A stretch of 64,000 bases of DNA from Hevea brasiliensis (taxonomy: Eukaryota; Streptophyta; Magnoliopsida; Malpighiales; Euphorbiaceae): NCBI RefSeq assembly GCF_030052815.1, contig NC_079495.1, positions 52,988,773 through 53,052,772 of the forward strand, given 5' to 3'. Of this stretch, positions 47,571 through 62,056 are shown one piece after another (the stretch's first letter is position 1; each line of letters starts with the position of its first letter). A program made the position numbers and the translations under genes. The notes under the pieces are model-generated. The model was not told the origin of the DNA, did no database searches, and was given only the letters and a program-made list of their open reading frames with translations.

Positions 47571-49489
47571 CTTTAACTGTTCTAAGATCTTTGGTTGCTT
47601 TTTAGTGTTTATCCTTTTTGGTGGACACTGTTCTTACAACATTGGTCGCTTTTTCTTTCGGTTTTATTTTTATTTTATGGATAAATGCTTCTAGCCTTTT
47701 ATGGTAGGATTTTTTTTTTCTTTGATATGAAATTGATAGATTTATTTAGAAAAAAAAAAAAAAAAAAAAGTCTCGTCTGAAGTGGAATTCAATTTCTAGG
47801 TTTAACATATCGATGTTTGGTGTTTTGGGTGTTGCTGTTTTGCCTTTGGTTTTAATAAGAGAGCGCACTTGAGGAATTCCACTTGCTTACCTTGGTTGGC
47901 TTAGAGAGAAAGTCGCCTAGAGAAGCTTTGCTTTGTTCTTAGCTTGCAACATTCGACAATAATGGTTTTTGAATGTTAGTGCAGTATCACTGTCTGCATA
48001 TTGGTATTTTGTATCCATATTGAATGAATCTAACTCTATATAGCTAATGAGATTATTTAATAGAAAATAAAAGAATTAGATATGTTCAATTGTAAAGTTT
48101 TTTGCTTTTTCTTTGTTTCTGATGGAAGGAAAAATTTCAATAATCACATATTGGTAATGATTTCTGATTTTTGAAGTTCAATCTTCCATAATCATCATAA
48201 TATAAAATTATAAAAGATAGAACTTTAATAATTTTCTAAAAAAATCTCCTATATTGTGCAAGTAATCTAAAAGAAATAAGGTTTAGTTATTATTAAAAAA
48301 ATTATTCTGCTCTGCTCCCATCATTTCAAAACAGAAACTTTCAATTTTTTTATATTTATATTTTTCTAATTCAAATTAAAAAAAAAAAAGGATGTGAGAC
48401 ATGCCAATGTTAAATCATATTTTATTCTTTGATATTTTATAAAAATAACAAGTAACTTTCAAGAATTTTTTTAAAGAATATTTTAAAATATATTTTTGAT
48501 ATCGAAATCACTAAATATTTATTGATATAATTTTTAATTTTAAGATAAGACTAACAAAATAAATTAATAGTATTTTTATTTTAACTTTTAAATAAAATTA
48601 TTTTCACTTTTATAATTTCTTGAGAAAAAAAGAACAGAGATGAATGATAATAAGAAAAAAGATTAATGGGTAAATAAGAACAAGTTGAGAAATGGAGAGC
48701 AAAGAGAGAATAATTAAATTATAACTTTTACAAACTTTGAGGAGCAAAAAAAATTGTCTCACGTGTTAAATTGATCCAATTTGTGAAAAGTTTAATGCGT
48801 AATTATCACATAAATTACTTTCGTTTTTGATTGAGCATCGAAGCCAAATTCACGGGACAAATTGGCATTTAATCCTTTTTTTTTTTTTCTTGTAAACGGC
48901 ATTTAATCCTTCTTCTTCTTAGACAATTAGGTCAATTAAGTCTCAAATTGGGCTAAATTAACCAAAAATAACTAGCAATAACAGCATGGCGCGGTCTCCA
49001 AAGATCTATAATATCGATCACAATCAAGTGCTACAATGCAACTTCTGCAAAGAAATGTCCAATTTTAACTCGTTGACAGAGTAACAAAGGTTACCAAACA
49101 GAAGCAACAGGACATACCAACATTATGTCACAAACAAATGATTAATATACACACAATCCAAGTGCACTGGGATCTAGCAATAGAACAAAGCAAATACACG
49201 GTTTCAATGCAAAATAAAATTAATCAGAAAGCATTGAATATTAGTGGATCAAGTTCAAGGAAACTAGAAAATGGAAACATAAATTGCCAAAGACAATTTA
49301 GTTTAGCAAGACTTGCACGTTAATAAACACCCAAAAGACCATCACTAAGAACAATCACAACTACCTTTTGAGCCAAAAGCATCGATTAAAATCCCTACAA
49401 AAAGAATTAAAAAAAAGACAAAGAAAAATAGGAATACTTTCTTAACCTTTTAAGAATTCTTTCAGTTTAGTTTTGGTGGGAGTAGATAA
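47571..49489. other. Intergenic spacer and calmodulin 3' region
   Basis: The right end holds the 3' untranslated region of the calmodulin gene, which is transcribed leftward; the polyadenylation site cannot be fixed. A run of about 20 A lies at about 47751-47770. No coding sequence is supported. Confidence 0.4.
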
Positions 49490-50809
<1,320 letters not shown>

Positions 50810-50879
50810 TTCTAAGTCCTCTCACTTTGTTCTTCTGAAATTTAAAGAACAAAAAAAAATCCTCTAATCAAGATCGGAG

Positions 50880-50970
50880 AAGGAAAAAGGAGAGGACACT
50901 GGAAGAGAGAACAGATGGCGTTTTATATGCCCACAGGGCAGCGTTCAATATGCCCACAGGGCAGCGTTCA
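50880..50970 (-). promoter_or_regulatory. Calmodulin core promoter with a duplicated 23 bp motif
   Basis: On the minus strand a TATA box (CATATAAAAC, about 50919-50928) lies about 115 bp before the start codon, which would put transcription start near 50890 and a leader of about 80 nt rich in GA and CT. Immediately upstream is a perfect tandem repeat of 23 bp (50925-50947 and 50948-50970), each unit carrying GCCCTGTGGGC, a TGGGC/GCCCA-type core common in promoters of broadly expressed plant genes. A further TGGGC core (as GCCCA on the minus strand) lies at about 50980. Confidence 0.65.
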
Positions 50971-50974
50971 ATCC

Positions 50975-53459
50975 TTTATTGGGCAAGTGCTTGTCTTTCA
51001 GATGCTGTTATTACGCGGTTTATTATTATATTTTGGTTTTTTCTTATTAAATTATTATTTTTTTATTACACAATTTTTAAATATGACTTACAGTTTAATT
51101 TCGTGGTCATCGACTTTTATCTCATGTTGAATAGTGTTCCAATTAAAATTTTAATTTAAATTCATTATAAAATTATTTTTTATTTAATTAAATTAATTTA
51201 TCGATGAGGTTTTTTTTTGAGCAAGGGATTCAACGGGTATAAGTTTAAATTTAAGTATAGCAAGTGAGCATGGACGGAGCAATTTATTATTGGATGGGTT
51301 AATTGACCACTTAATTTTAAAAAAATGAATTTTTTAGTCATGTATTGTATTAAATTATCTGTATAATCTCACTAAAATAATTTTTTTATTTCACCAAAAT
51401 TTTTAAATATTATTATACCCAATAAATTTAGACTGATTGAAAACTTTACCCTAAGCATTTATTATTTTAATCTCTTAAAATAAATAATAGAACTTAAAAA
51501 AATCAAAATATATCTACCAAAATACTACAAGTTGCAGCTATTTTTTTTCTTTGATTATTATTCTTTTTCTAACTTTCATCCTTTCTCCTTCTCATATTTA
51601 CATAAATCATAATTTTTTTCTCTTAATTTTCTTTTTCTAAAAAAATAATTATCATTCTATACTAACTGACTTTGTCTTTTTTCTTTTTTATTTTTATATC
51701 AACAAAATTAGTATAAAAACTCAATTTCATAAGTTAAACTTTTTTTTTTCTAATTTTGAATGAAAGATTAGTTGTTAGAATGATTCTTTCATTACAAATA
51801 TTGAAAAAAAAAATGAACTTTAATAGCACTGATAATGAAGCCATGATGCACTAATTTTAGAAAATGAAAACTTGTCGAATGCAATTATAAATCTACAATT
51901 ATAGTGGAAATTTATTATTTTATAAAATTATTTTTTTTTCTACTCGTTTGTTAGTACATATTGAAAATTTACATTCATTATTGTATTTTTTTATTAGTTG
52001 ATATTTTATTATTATACAATTTTTTTTAATTGAGTAAAATATTTTTTTTTATTCAATGATATAATTTCTTAACTCTACTCCTACAAATGAATATTGTGTT
52101 TTTAGCCATTAAATTAAGTAATGCCACACAATTTACTTTATATCGTACTTTAGATTTTCTCAATTGATGTAACTTGTGCAGGAAAATGCTCCTAAAGAAA
52201 GACAATATACATGAATAGGTAGAGTACAACTTATAGTTTTCTTCCTTCTTACTTGATGCGAAAGAACATTTAATCAAACAATGGGTTGTAATAGACCAGC
52301 AACAGCCAAAGTTATTAAGCAAGCAAAACGGTGCGTGTAAAGGCTTAGTAAAACAATGCAAAGTGGAACAAGAAAGAAAAGAAACTTCTCTTAAAGGAAA
52401 GACACGCGTGCGACTAAAGTAGCTGTTAAACAAGGTAGCAAACTTATTTTATCCAGTAGCTAGCTCAACTAGCAATCCATTGTATATGCTAGCATTTCTT
52501 TTTGTATTTTTTTAGCAAATCTAGAATTGTACAAATGGCTCTAGAATGTTTAGCTTATGTGTATCTATTGTTTTTTATCTGTTGATGGCTGTCGAATAGT
52601 TGATGACTGTCGAATCCACCAGAAATTAAATTAACTGAAATCATTAATTATGAAATATTTTCTGCAGTAAGTGGTAAATTCAGATCGAATTCTAGAGATT
52701 GAATTATTAAATTTCGTGCACTTATGTAATGGAAAAAAGAAACAAAGGTTGGGGGAGGTTAATTCGCAATCCAAAGAAGAAATCAAAAATCCAAAATTAA
52801 AATCTAAAAATAAGAAACTCTCCAATTAAACAAACTTCAGTCCAAGATAATTCACATTCCAATGCATTAATTTGATCATAGACAAAAGAAATATAATTAT
52901 ATCTTATTGAATACTTAACGTAGATTTACCAAACAGTGAGGTAAACCCCTGACTTCTCTATACTCATCAATTCGAGCACAGCACTCTTATTGACTCTAAT
53001 TATTAACTGAGTTGATATTAAGCAATCATCATCAAATTAATAACTGCTTTAAGAAAAGGAAGTAGTTAAGCTGAACAACAATTTATGAAGTATAAATCAT
53101 TTAATCCACCATATTGTTTCCTTAGGTTGTTATCGAAAACTTGGATCATAATCAATAAAACCTAATTGCTACTCATATTTAATCTTACACAATAATTACC
53201 GATTATAAAGATGAACTAGTAATTGATCAAATCAAACAATTAACTAATAGGCCTTTTTAGCAAATCATTCAATAGATAAAAAACAATTAAATCAGAAAAC
53301 AATAGATATTCAAAAAGATATAAATTAAATTAAGAACCTGATCTCACAAATTACACATAAGAACTTGAATTCCTTAAACTGAATTAAGAGCTTAGCCACT
53401 CATGTTCATGAATTACAGAAAAATAAAGAAAAATAAAGAAAAAAAAATCTAAAAAGAGA
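50975..53459. other. Intergenic spacer upstream of calmodulin
   Basis: Very AT-rich from 51030 to 52060. The stretch 52600-53460 has the look of old non-coding retroelement sequence but I cannot assign it. Open frames here (for example 52053-52433 minus) show no recognisable family. No RNA gene was found. Confidence 0.35.
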
Positions 53460-53624
53460 AATTTAGATTAAAGCATATTTGCATGAAATTTAAAGAAATA
53501 AATTAGAGTTTATTACTAACCTTTGTGTAATAATCTCCAACTCCCCTTTTCTCCAAATTTCTTTCTATTTCTTGCTCCTCTATACTTTTCAAGGTGCAAG
53601 GATGAGGTTTAAGTTGATAATTAG
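53460..53624 (-). repeat. LTR fragment of the element D family
   Basis: About 160 bp closely match 57955-58110 inside the element D LTR, including GCAAGGATGAGGTTTAAGTTGAT. Here the match stops abruptly at 53620-53624, where the TGTCACACC start of another gypsy LTR begins. It is an orphan piece of a second D-type LTR, cut by a later insertion or rearrangement. Confidence 0.7.
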
Positions 53625-54592
53625 TGTCACACCCTACCCCTCTGTAAGGCATAACATGATCCCGTAGTATACCTAATGAATTACCAACTCCGTCTACTGA
53701 TAACCCATTAAATACACTACAAGGGATTTTAAAAACTTTTCTTACTTCTTTTACAGTGGTGAGCACTATTTACAGGTGTTAAAAACTTTTGTGAACTGAA
53801 GTGAAAGAACTAACACATTTGAATTATTTGGAGTTTCTGTAAAAATTTTGGCAGAGTACCATCTGTATTTTGGATAAAACAGTTCTTCAGAAAACCTGTA
53901 AAAAGCACTTCAATAGATTTCCAAATCTCAACTCCAACATATTTCTCAACACAACACATTTCTCAACTCAAATCCATAGTGATTTTTCAAAGACTGAGGT
54001 AAAAGAAATATAATACAATTTTTACAAGCCAAAATAACTCATAATTATTTTGCAACTTCAATGTACAATTTTTATTTACAACTGCTCAAAACCAACAACA
54101 ATATGTACATACAGTGAACATACATTACATTACAAAATACAAAATATTGGTATACTCATTATACCCGGTAGTCTCTCGCTGGAGGTACTAGCAGCCTAGT
54201 CTGCTTTACCTTTATCTGTCTGTCTACTGTGATAATAAAAGCTATCATTTGAGATAATGTCTCAGTGGTGCACAACATTAACTAAATATAAATTTAAATC
54301 ACAATTCATAATTCAAATAAATAGTGGATACTTAAAAGCCATAGTTAAATTCAAGACAATACTGTCATAAGGAATTTAACACAATATCACAATAAATCTT
54401 AATAATCAAAATATAGTTAAATTCGAAAGACAGTAAATGTCAGTAAGAATTTAAACTTCATTTCACAAATTATCAAATCGCATAACAACACAATTTAGTC
54501 GAATAAGTTAAGAATACAGTGTTGCCAATTCATTTACAACTTAAGCCATGACACAAATTTCTGATCAATGCCGCATTGTACACCACGACAAA
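53625..54592 (-). repeat. Truncated gypsy LTR (element E), first part
   Basis: Begins TGTCACACCCTACCCC like the B-family LTRs and carries their landmarks: TACAAGGGATTTTAAAA, GGCAGAGTACCATCTGTATT, the hairpin at 54250-54264 and GTGCACAACAT. It is clearly diverged from the LTR at 55113, so the two are not the pair of one recent element. It breaks off near 54592 into gag sequence. Confidence 0.75.
54250..54264 (-). other. Conserved LTR hairpin, element E form
   Basis: TGAGA, loop TAATG, TCTCA, followed by GTGGTGCAC. The inner pair differs from both the A and B forms but still pairs. Confidence 0.55.
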
Positions 54593-54932
54593 GCAATCAC
54601 AACCCCTGAAGATCCACCTCTGTCATGCTTAGGAGCTGGTCCCTCAAAATCTTTTCTCTTTCCTAAATTACTACTCGAAATTTGACAGATAGATTTCCCA
54701 CTTTTCTCTTTTTCATGCTGCTCTTGAGGGGGTTGGGTTTATACTTGGCCCTGGTGATGTGATTATCGACCATTTCTTTGAAAGAACATGGCCATCTGCT
54801 GGGCCATTTGTGCAGTAATTTGTATAGGAGGGATTGGTGCAGCTGGACCTCCAACGCTCTGCGGAGTGGGGGCCTCTCCTTGTACGTCAACTGTATCAGA
54901 TTGCTCTACCATTTTATCTCCCTTGTCCATAT
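54593..54932 (-). pseudogene. Gypsy gag remnant with internal deletion
   Basis: The N-terminus (from 54932) reads MDKGDKMVEQSDTVDVQGEA and then MAQQMAMFFQ, like the start of the B and C gag. Directly after it, near 54770, comes a piece of the gag C-terminal region (SSSNLGKRKDFEGPAPK) in another frame. The whole capsid core between them, several hundred bases, is deleted. Confidence 0.75.
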
Positions 54933-55092
54933 CTATTCACAGGATTTTTTTTTTGTACAACCAACACAAGGAGATTTCTCCCCGTTAGTTCATATTTATG
55001 ATGTAAATGTACTATATGTATCAAACATTCGAGCAGTTGTACTTATCAAAAAATATTTCAAATTCACAGTTCAAAATTTACTTTAAAAACTA

Positions 55093-55104
55093 GTTTTGAT
55101 ACCA
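55093..55104 (-). promoter_or_regulatory. Element D primer binding site, mutated
   Basis: The minus strand reads TGGTATCAAAAC, the tRNA-iMet primer site with two changes, eight bases inside the LTR edge at 55113. Confidence 0.75.
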
Positions 55105-55112
55105 CTAAAACA

Positions 55113-58100
55113 TGTCACAACCTACTCCTCGTAAGATGTAACATGCCCCCGTAGTACACCTAATGAATTACTGTATTTCGCCTACCGATAACCCTTTAAA
55201 TATACTACAAGGGATTTTAAAATAATTTTCGTTCATTTTTAAATTGGCGGGTAAAATTTTTTTCAGATATTAAAAACCTTTATTTAAAGTCCAAACATAA
55301 ATCTAATTTTTAGATATTTAAAATCTCCGTAATTTTTACAAAAATTTCGGCAGAGTGCCGTCTGTATTTTGAGAAAACAGTTCTTCAAAACCTGAAAACA
55401 AAGACACTCCCAATATATTTCTCAATCACAACTCCATTATTCAATCTGATTTCACAAATCAGCACAAGCAACTCAGTACACCATTTAAATTAAATCAAAC
55501 ATTGAAACATCTCATTAAGGTAACAAAATTATTATTTACATTCATGGGATCATTAAAAATTTAGTAGTGTAAAAATTTATAAATACATAAAATCTCAAGA
55601 TAACCTTACAATAATTTGTATTTGATTACAATCCAAAAATATATTATAAAAAAGTTGGTATAACTGCTCAAAGGAAATTTCATACATATAATTACAGAAT
55701 TACATCAAAATCTAAAGTACAATGGTATACCTATGATATACCTGAAAATAGTCTCATTATGTCTTTCAGTAATCTTGCTCAGTTGCTTTATATTTTCTTT
55801 CACCTGCGACAGCATACAAAACTATCGCTGAGTGGTGAACTCAGTGGTGCACAAACTAATAATTTAAAACTTAACACAAGTTATGCTTGACAATTCATAA
55901 CAAATAAAAATTTAAAATTTCTAAATTCTTCAAAATTCATAACATTCAGAAATCAATATTTTCATTCATGCAAATTATTCATTTGAATAACATTTTGATC
56001 AAATAGTAATTCTTTATCTACATTTCTTTTAAATCTCGAAATAATACAAAAATATTTTGAATCACTGACAAATTATTTATTTCAACCACAATTTATCAAA
56101 CTATGCATAATTTAAAGGGCGTTGCTAATAATTCACACAGTTGAACCCATGACCGAAAATTCAAATAAATGCCGTGTTGTACACCACGATATTTCAAACT
56201 CTCCCAATAACCAAGGCTAAAAGGGAGGAACAAAGACTAGCTAGTATATATGAGTACTCATTCAAACTCTTCCCCAACTGGCAAGCCATAGAGGAAGCAA
56301 CTCACCCCATCTAGCGGAGAAGATATCTCACTAGACAAGCTAATGAGAATTCACAACATATATTGTCATGTAAACTGTGGTTTCAAATCATATTCAAATT
56401 TCTATTTACCAATTGTTTACAAACCATTAACATATTGAATCATCATGAATTCATGCTCAAGGTTAGCAACACATCAAACTTAAAATTTATAATCCTCAAA
56501 ACCATGTAATAAATCCTTAAATGCATAAGAAAATTTATATTTAAATTATACAATTTCATTCAATAAGTTAAAATTCTCAACACAACAAAATCATAAGTCA
56601 TAAAATAAACTTGTTCAAATCAATTTAGAAGTGAAAAGTAATAAAATAGTTAGTTGTGCACAAACCTTATACGAGTCGCCTCTTGGCCTTGACTCGATGC
56701 CTTGAGTTTTTTTCTGATATTCTTTTCTACTGAAACACACAGTTTCACAGTGTTTCAGTATCACAATTTATTATAACTCCAAAAATAAATTCAAATCTAC
56801 TTATACCTAGCTTTAATATGCTAAACTTGACGTTCTTTAAAATTTGTATTTTGGGGTTACTATTCATGATACTATTCAAGTCAATTTGTTGACTTTCTAA
56901 TGTTTAATAGGTATGGGAATTATAATTTCACTCACATACCATATTTTGGTTACCTAATTTGTTGGTTTTGGTTCTTTTCTCAAATTTTAAGTCTTTTAGG
57001 CAAAATTTTAAATTTTCAGTTTTGGTGTCCTATTTTGCACTATTCCATTGGTCATGCTGCTGTTAGAATTGGGCTAAGTTTTCTGCATAGAAGTTGTTCC
57101 TTATCTCCTTACCTTTATTTCTCTTTTTGAATCACTCCATTTGGAGTTTTGTAGCTCAAGTTATAGCCATTTGAACATGGCTGGCCGGATTGGTCTAACC
57201 CAGATTTTCTGGGCAACTAATTTGGTTCTGGTAGTTTTAGGTCACTAATTTTGGGTGGCTAAATGACTTGGTTAAGGGCCTAATCTGGGTTTGTGTTCTT
57301 CATAAAAGTTGTAGTACTATGTCATACCTTTCTAATGCCAAAAAAATCAGGTCATTTGGACTTGCCTAGCCCAAGTTATGGCCAAATGAACAAACACTGT
57401 TCATTTGATCATTTTTGTATAAGGCAGAACACTCAGTTCCAGATTTGGTCAATTTGTTCACTAGGTTTTGGTCACTTTCTGGGCATGATCCCTAAATTTA
57501 AAATGTGCCATTTTGTGTCTAGTTTCATTCTCAATTGGCGTCACACCAATTGGGTTTATAAATTTTCAATTTTGGTCCCTGAAAGGGACCTTGGTCATGC
57601 TGCCTGCAGAATGACCATATCCAATCTGAATTTCAATTTGGTTCTAACACTTCCAACACACCACAATTGGTCATACATGACCATTTTTCAACTCAAACAA
57701 GGTCAAACACATCATTTGACCAATTCTCAAAATTTTATCTCCCAAACCCTAGGTCCAAAACCCTAACTTTCATGTTTAGCTCATCTGTTGAATTCTAAAT
57801 GCATATTTAGTATTTATACACTCATTCCCACCTAACTACTTCATAATTTGCATCAAAATCACCCATTTCAAACTCTAACTAGGGCTAGCCGAAATTCATG
57901 TTTGGTCCCTCAATCATGTTTTCTTTTGAATTGTTTCAATTTCTAAGTTTATTAAAGCGTATTTGCATGAAATTTTAAGAAATAAATTAGAGTTTATTAC
58001 TAACCTTTGTGTAGTAATCTCCAACTCCCCTTTTCTCTAAATTACTTTCTATTTCTTGCTCCTCTATACTTTTCAAGGTGCAAGGATGAGGTTTAAGTTG

Positions 58101-58886
58101 ATTAATTTAGAGAATTTAACAGAAATTTGAGGGTTTTAAAAGCTTAGAATTAAGCTTTAATAGAAGTGGAAAATGAAAAGAGAGAGAAGTGAGAGAGGGA
58201 GATATGGGGTAGCTCAAATGAAGAAGAAGAACCAATTTTTTTTCTTTTTATTTTGTCTTCTAATTATTAAGATTTATCCCCAAATTTTCAATTATTTAAA
58301 TATTAGGTTTATTGCATCATGCATGATGTAATAACCTTTTTCAACCTTTTTTTTTTTCTTTTTTTTTATTTATTTTTACTTAGTTCTTTAATTTAATTCT
58401 TGATCTCCAAATTTTCTTTTCTCTGATTTTATTAGACAGTTAGGTCAGGAGTCAGCTCTAAGGGTGAATTGACCAAATTGCCCCTCACCGGTTCGACCCA
58501 GTTTGTAAATAATTTAATATTTCTTCCGGATTCCTGACCTAATTATTTGACTTGCTTAACCATTCTTTTTTGTGATTTTCTCTTTTCCACTGTGTTCACA
58601 ATAGTCCTAAGGACCGCGACATCACATTTTACGATTCAAAATTTGAGTTTAAATCGACCTCACAGTCCTTCCCGAGAAGGTCACCCATCGCTGTGACTCT
58701 CGACTCATTTAACTTCTTATGTTCTATTTTTCTTATTTATACTTAACTAATTGACAATTACTAATTATTTGTGTTCAGGGCTTATCTAGTTGTCTTAAAT
58801 GTAGTTCTAATCCCCTTAATTATCTAGACCGACACCAGTCACCGAAACAGTAAAATACACCAGACTATGCAAATAGGGGTGTTACA
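55113..58886 (-). repeat. Element D right (5') LTR, 3774 bp
   Basis: Full LTR from TGTCACAACC to GGGTGTTACA, a diverged relative of the B-family LTRs. It differs from them in the segment 57955-58110. The hairpin at 55828-55844 is perfect. The bases after it (AGAAA) do not match those before 53625 (ATTAG), so no target duplication links the two ends. Confidence 0.88.
55828..55844 (-). other. Conserved LTR hairpin, element D form
   Basis: CTGAGT, loop GGTGA, ACTCAG, followed by TGGTGCAC. The stem equals that of B although the loop differs. Confidence 0.6.
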
Positions 58887-59976
58887 AGAAAGGTGACAAG
58901 GATACCAGTAGGATAAACACATACCACAAAGTATCATGCTAGTGGTGTAGAGATGCCAACTCCTTTTAAGTAGGAGGAATAGCCTTAGGAACAGAACTTG
59001 AGAGTTTTAAGTACAATGTAATGTGGGAAATAGAGAATGGTTGACCTTAAAACCTAAAAATATGAGACTTGGGTCAGGTGCAATTTGTTCTCTGTTCCAA
59101 ACATGGCAATGAGACTATGCTCCATTGGACCCGATTAAGGTATAATGAAGAAGTAAAGGCTAGATAGAGACATAGAGATGACATGTAAAATTATAGTAGA
59201 GATGGTATTCAAGGGACCTTTGAAGTGATAGAATAGTAATGTTAAGGAAAAGAAACAGACAAGGGGTAGGCTAAATTGATGATCCTAGGCCACTAATGTG
59301 TTTAAAGGCCTAAGTAATGGCCTAGGAATGGCTTACAACTAGCTTAGAAGGTCCTCGGAATGAGGAATGTGTTCAGAACCTAACAAGAGGCAAGGTGTTC
59401 AGAAAGTCCTAGATTCGATAGCTAAACCATGTGAATAATTGCATGAACAGTCTCGTAAACAGTCATATGAATAGGGCATGGCACATTCAGTAATCAGAAG
59501 CTTGATCTTTGATCACTAAAAGTGGTCTTGCTTGCACTATAAATGTTTCTCTTGTAATTATGTTCCACCCCATCAATGATGCCTCTCAATGAATGGAAAA
59601 CTATGAGTATCAAATCACTCTCAATGCTTTAAGAGTGAGACTGTTAGATACTTTATTAAAGTGAGGGTGACTCTGGGGGTGAAAGAAAGACTAAGAGGTG
59701 ATAGAAGCTAGTTCAAGACTAATTATTAGGGCTTGTATCCCTTTTAAACTACAGAGTGGGGGAGAACAACCTATTAGAAAGTGATCAAGTCTTAGCAAAA
59801 GATAGATGCTAGGAGAACCAATTATAGAGTTGGAACTTCAGGGAAGGCAGAACTAACAGTCAACCTAGTAACTGAGTGTTTGCGGGTTTACAACCCCATA
59901 ATTGCATGGATTGCAAGCAAGTAATACAATAATGAGTATGATGGCATTGGGAAGCGTGTTTAGGGCCTTAGAAGAT
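58887..59976. other. Unassigned sequence between element D and the copia LTR
   Basis: GA-rich, less AT-rich than the surroundings, and without an open reading frame. It contains a TATA-like CACTATAAATG at about 59535. It may be an old LTR or non-coding retroelement part; I cannot classify it. Confidence 0.35.
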
Positions 59977-62056
59977 TGGAATTCAAAAATTTATCTAAGG
60001 TTCCATGCAAGCATACAAGATGAGTTATGAACCTAGCCAATCTCTAATGCCCTAAAGCATGTCAAACTTCTAACATGCATTTGGGATTCATTTTCCATCA
60101 AGGATCAATGTTTAACTATTAAACATACCAAACCCTAGCTTAAAAAGGGATTGAAGAAGACTAACCTCAAAGGCGCAGAATCACACTTCCTGTTCCGTCT
60201 GATAGTCTCCAATAGCTTCAATTGAGGCTCTTCTAGCTTGTCCACCACAAGCACCACCAAGTCACCAATAGCAGCCCCAAATCTTCCTTTCTTTGCTTGC
60301 CAACCACTTGTATGATGGGGCTTTTACTCTTGGTGAGGTTATATGGATGTATGAGTGCTAGAAACACTTTTTAGAACTTTTGATTCAAGAGAAATTGAGC
60401 TTTATCTCAAAAATCAATAGAGAAAAGATGAAGAGAGGAAGAAGACTATTGTTGCCATCCAATAGAGAGAGAAAAAGAAGATTATATTATTTTTTAATTG
60501 GTTTTCTTATCTCTTATATAGCATAAGACAAAATGCATTTAAATGTATGCCACGTGTCACTTTAAGATTTAATCTTATTTTTTTCTTGTTTTAATCACAT
60601 TATGACAAGTGTAAAGCTAAGATTAAATCTTCATAAAATTGTCTTCCATCATTGGAAGACAAGTGACACCCTAACATGGGTGCCATGTGTCACCATGTAA
60701 AATTACCATTTTGCCCTTATGTTGAATTTTGAGCTCTCAACCCAAAATTGTAATTTCTTCCTCAAATTAATTTATATCACATATAAATTAATTTATTAAT
60801 TAATATCCATTAATTGATTTCATAATTAAATTTATATTTACACTATTTAAATATAAATCTAATTTGTTTAATACATCCAATATCCAAGATTTGGTTTCAA
60901 GTCATGCTAGGGACTTTGTAATCTCATTGCAAAATAAATCTAATTAATTAATTAATTAAACTCTTTAATTAATTAATTAAATCATAATTAACTTGGTAGC
61001 TAACTTGTATAGGTGTGTGACTTACTAGGCTCATTACTAATTGGCAATGAGAAATGATATTAACTCTTAATATCATTGGAACTCTTCCTCACCATAAATG
61101 ATTACTCTAAATCATTTTAGGCATCTCATAGACCATGGTTAACACTTAGCGTAGCATGCCATGGCCACCCAATTAGTAATAAGGAACACTTTTAATCATA
61201 TGTTACCGTGCACTAAAATCCCTCCATATTATGTCCTAATCCCATTAAGGGTCATGGTAGAGTCAAACCCCTTATCATGAAATCTTATGCACTCATTTGA
61301 AATCTGATTCTTGACATATAAAACTTTACCATTAAGAACCACTTTTCCTGACAAAGTCATTTTTCCTGGCCAGGAACTTAATCTTGCCAAGAACAGCTCA
61401 AATTCGCATAGGACTTTTAACCTTGTTTACTCAAGGCTATAGATCCCCTCTTGACTGAACACCTGTCCCAACATATGATCGATCTGAGCCAACACACATC
61501 GAAATATCCACACACAGTACAAATATGTAAGTGGTATCAAACTCAAACCATTCATATAAGAGACAAGTGTGTCATCTCAGGTCTGAGGATTATATGCACT
61601 AGCATGACACAGATAACATTTTATTGACTCGAGTAAACGCCATGTTCATGTTATATGTACGTCACAAATTCAACCTACTTATCTCATAAGTGCCTACTGT
61701 GTTTATCCTGATATCTCATATCAGATGGTATGAGACTCACCATTCCATATACATCAATATCACATACTGATCAATGGAGATAAACAGAGGTGAGAGCTCT
61801 TTAGATATAATGTATCCACTAAAATATCCTTTAGCTGCGAACTCATATTTATAGCAAATGTCCCCTATATTCTGTCACTCATATTCTTATCTCATAAGAA
61901 TAGAATATATAACATATTGCTAATGGTCAATCTCAAATAAATATGATATTATACATACACAACATTTAAATGAAATGTCTATTGCCATTAATATATTTAT
62001 AATATTATTTACAAGTTACAAGATTAGTGCATGCTTTAGGGCACACACAACTAACA
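59977..62056 (-). repeat. Ty1/copia 3' LTR, left edge approximate
   Basis: On the minus strand the LTR starts TGTTAGTTGTGTGTGCCC at 62056, right after the tract AAGTGGGAGAT, the copia polypurine tract. A TATA-like ATATAAGAG lies near 60515. The left edge is estimated at TGGAATTC (59977) because the LTR must finish in CA on the minus strand; the other LTR is not in the window, so this edge is not proven. Confidence 0.6.

Noticed and set aside
47751..47771. Long A run as the tail of a retrogene or SINE
   Set aside because: No coding remnant, Pol III box or target duplication could be seen next to it.
60930..60990. TTAATTAATTAA repeats as an inverted-repeat element
   Set aside because: Simple-sequence AT repetition inside the copia LTR, without flanking duplication.
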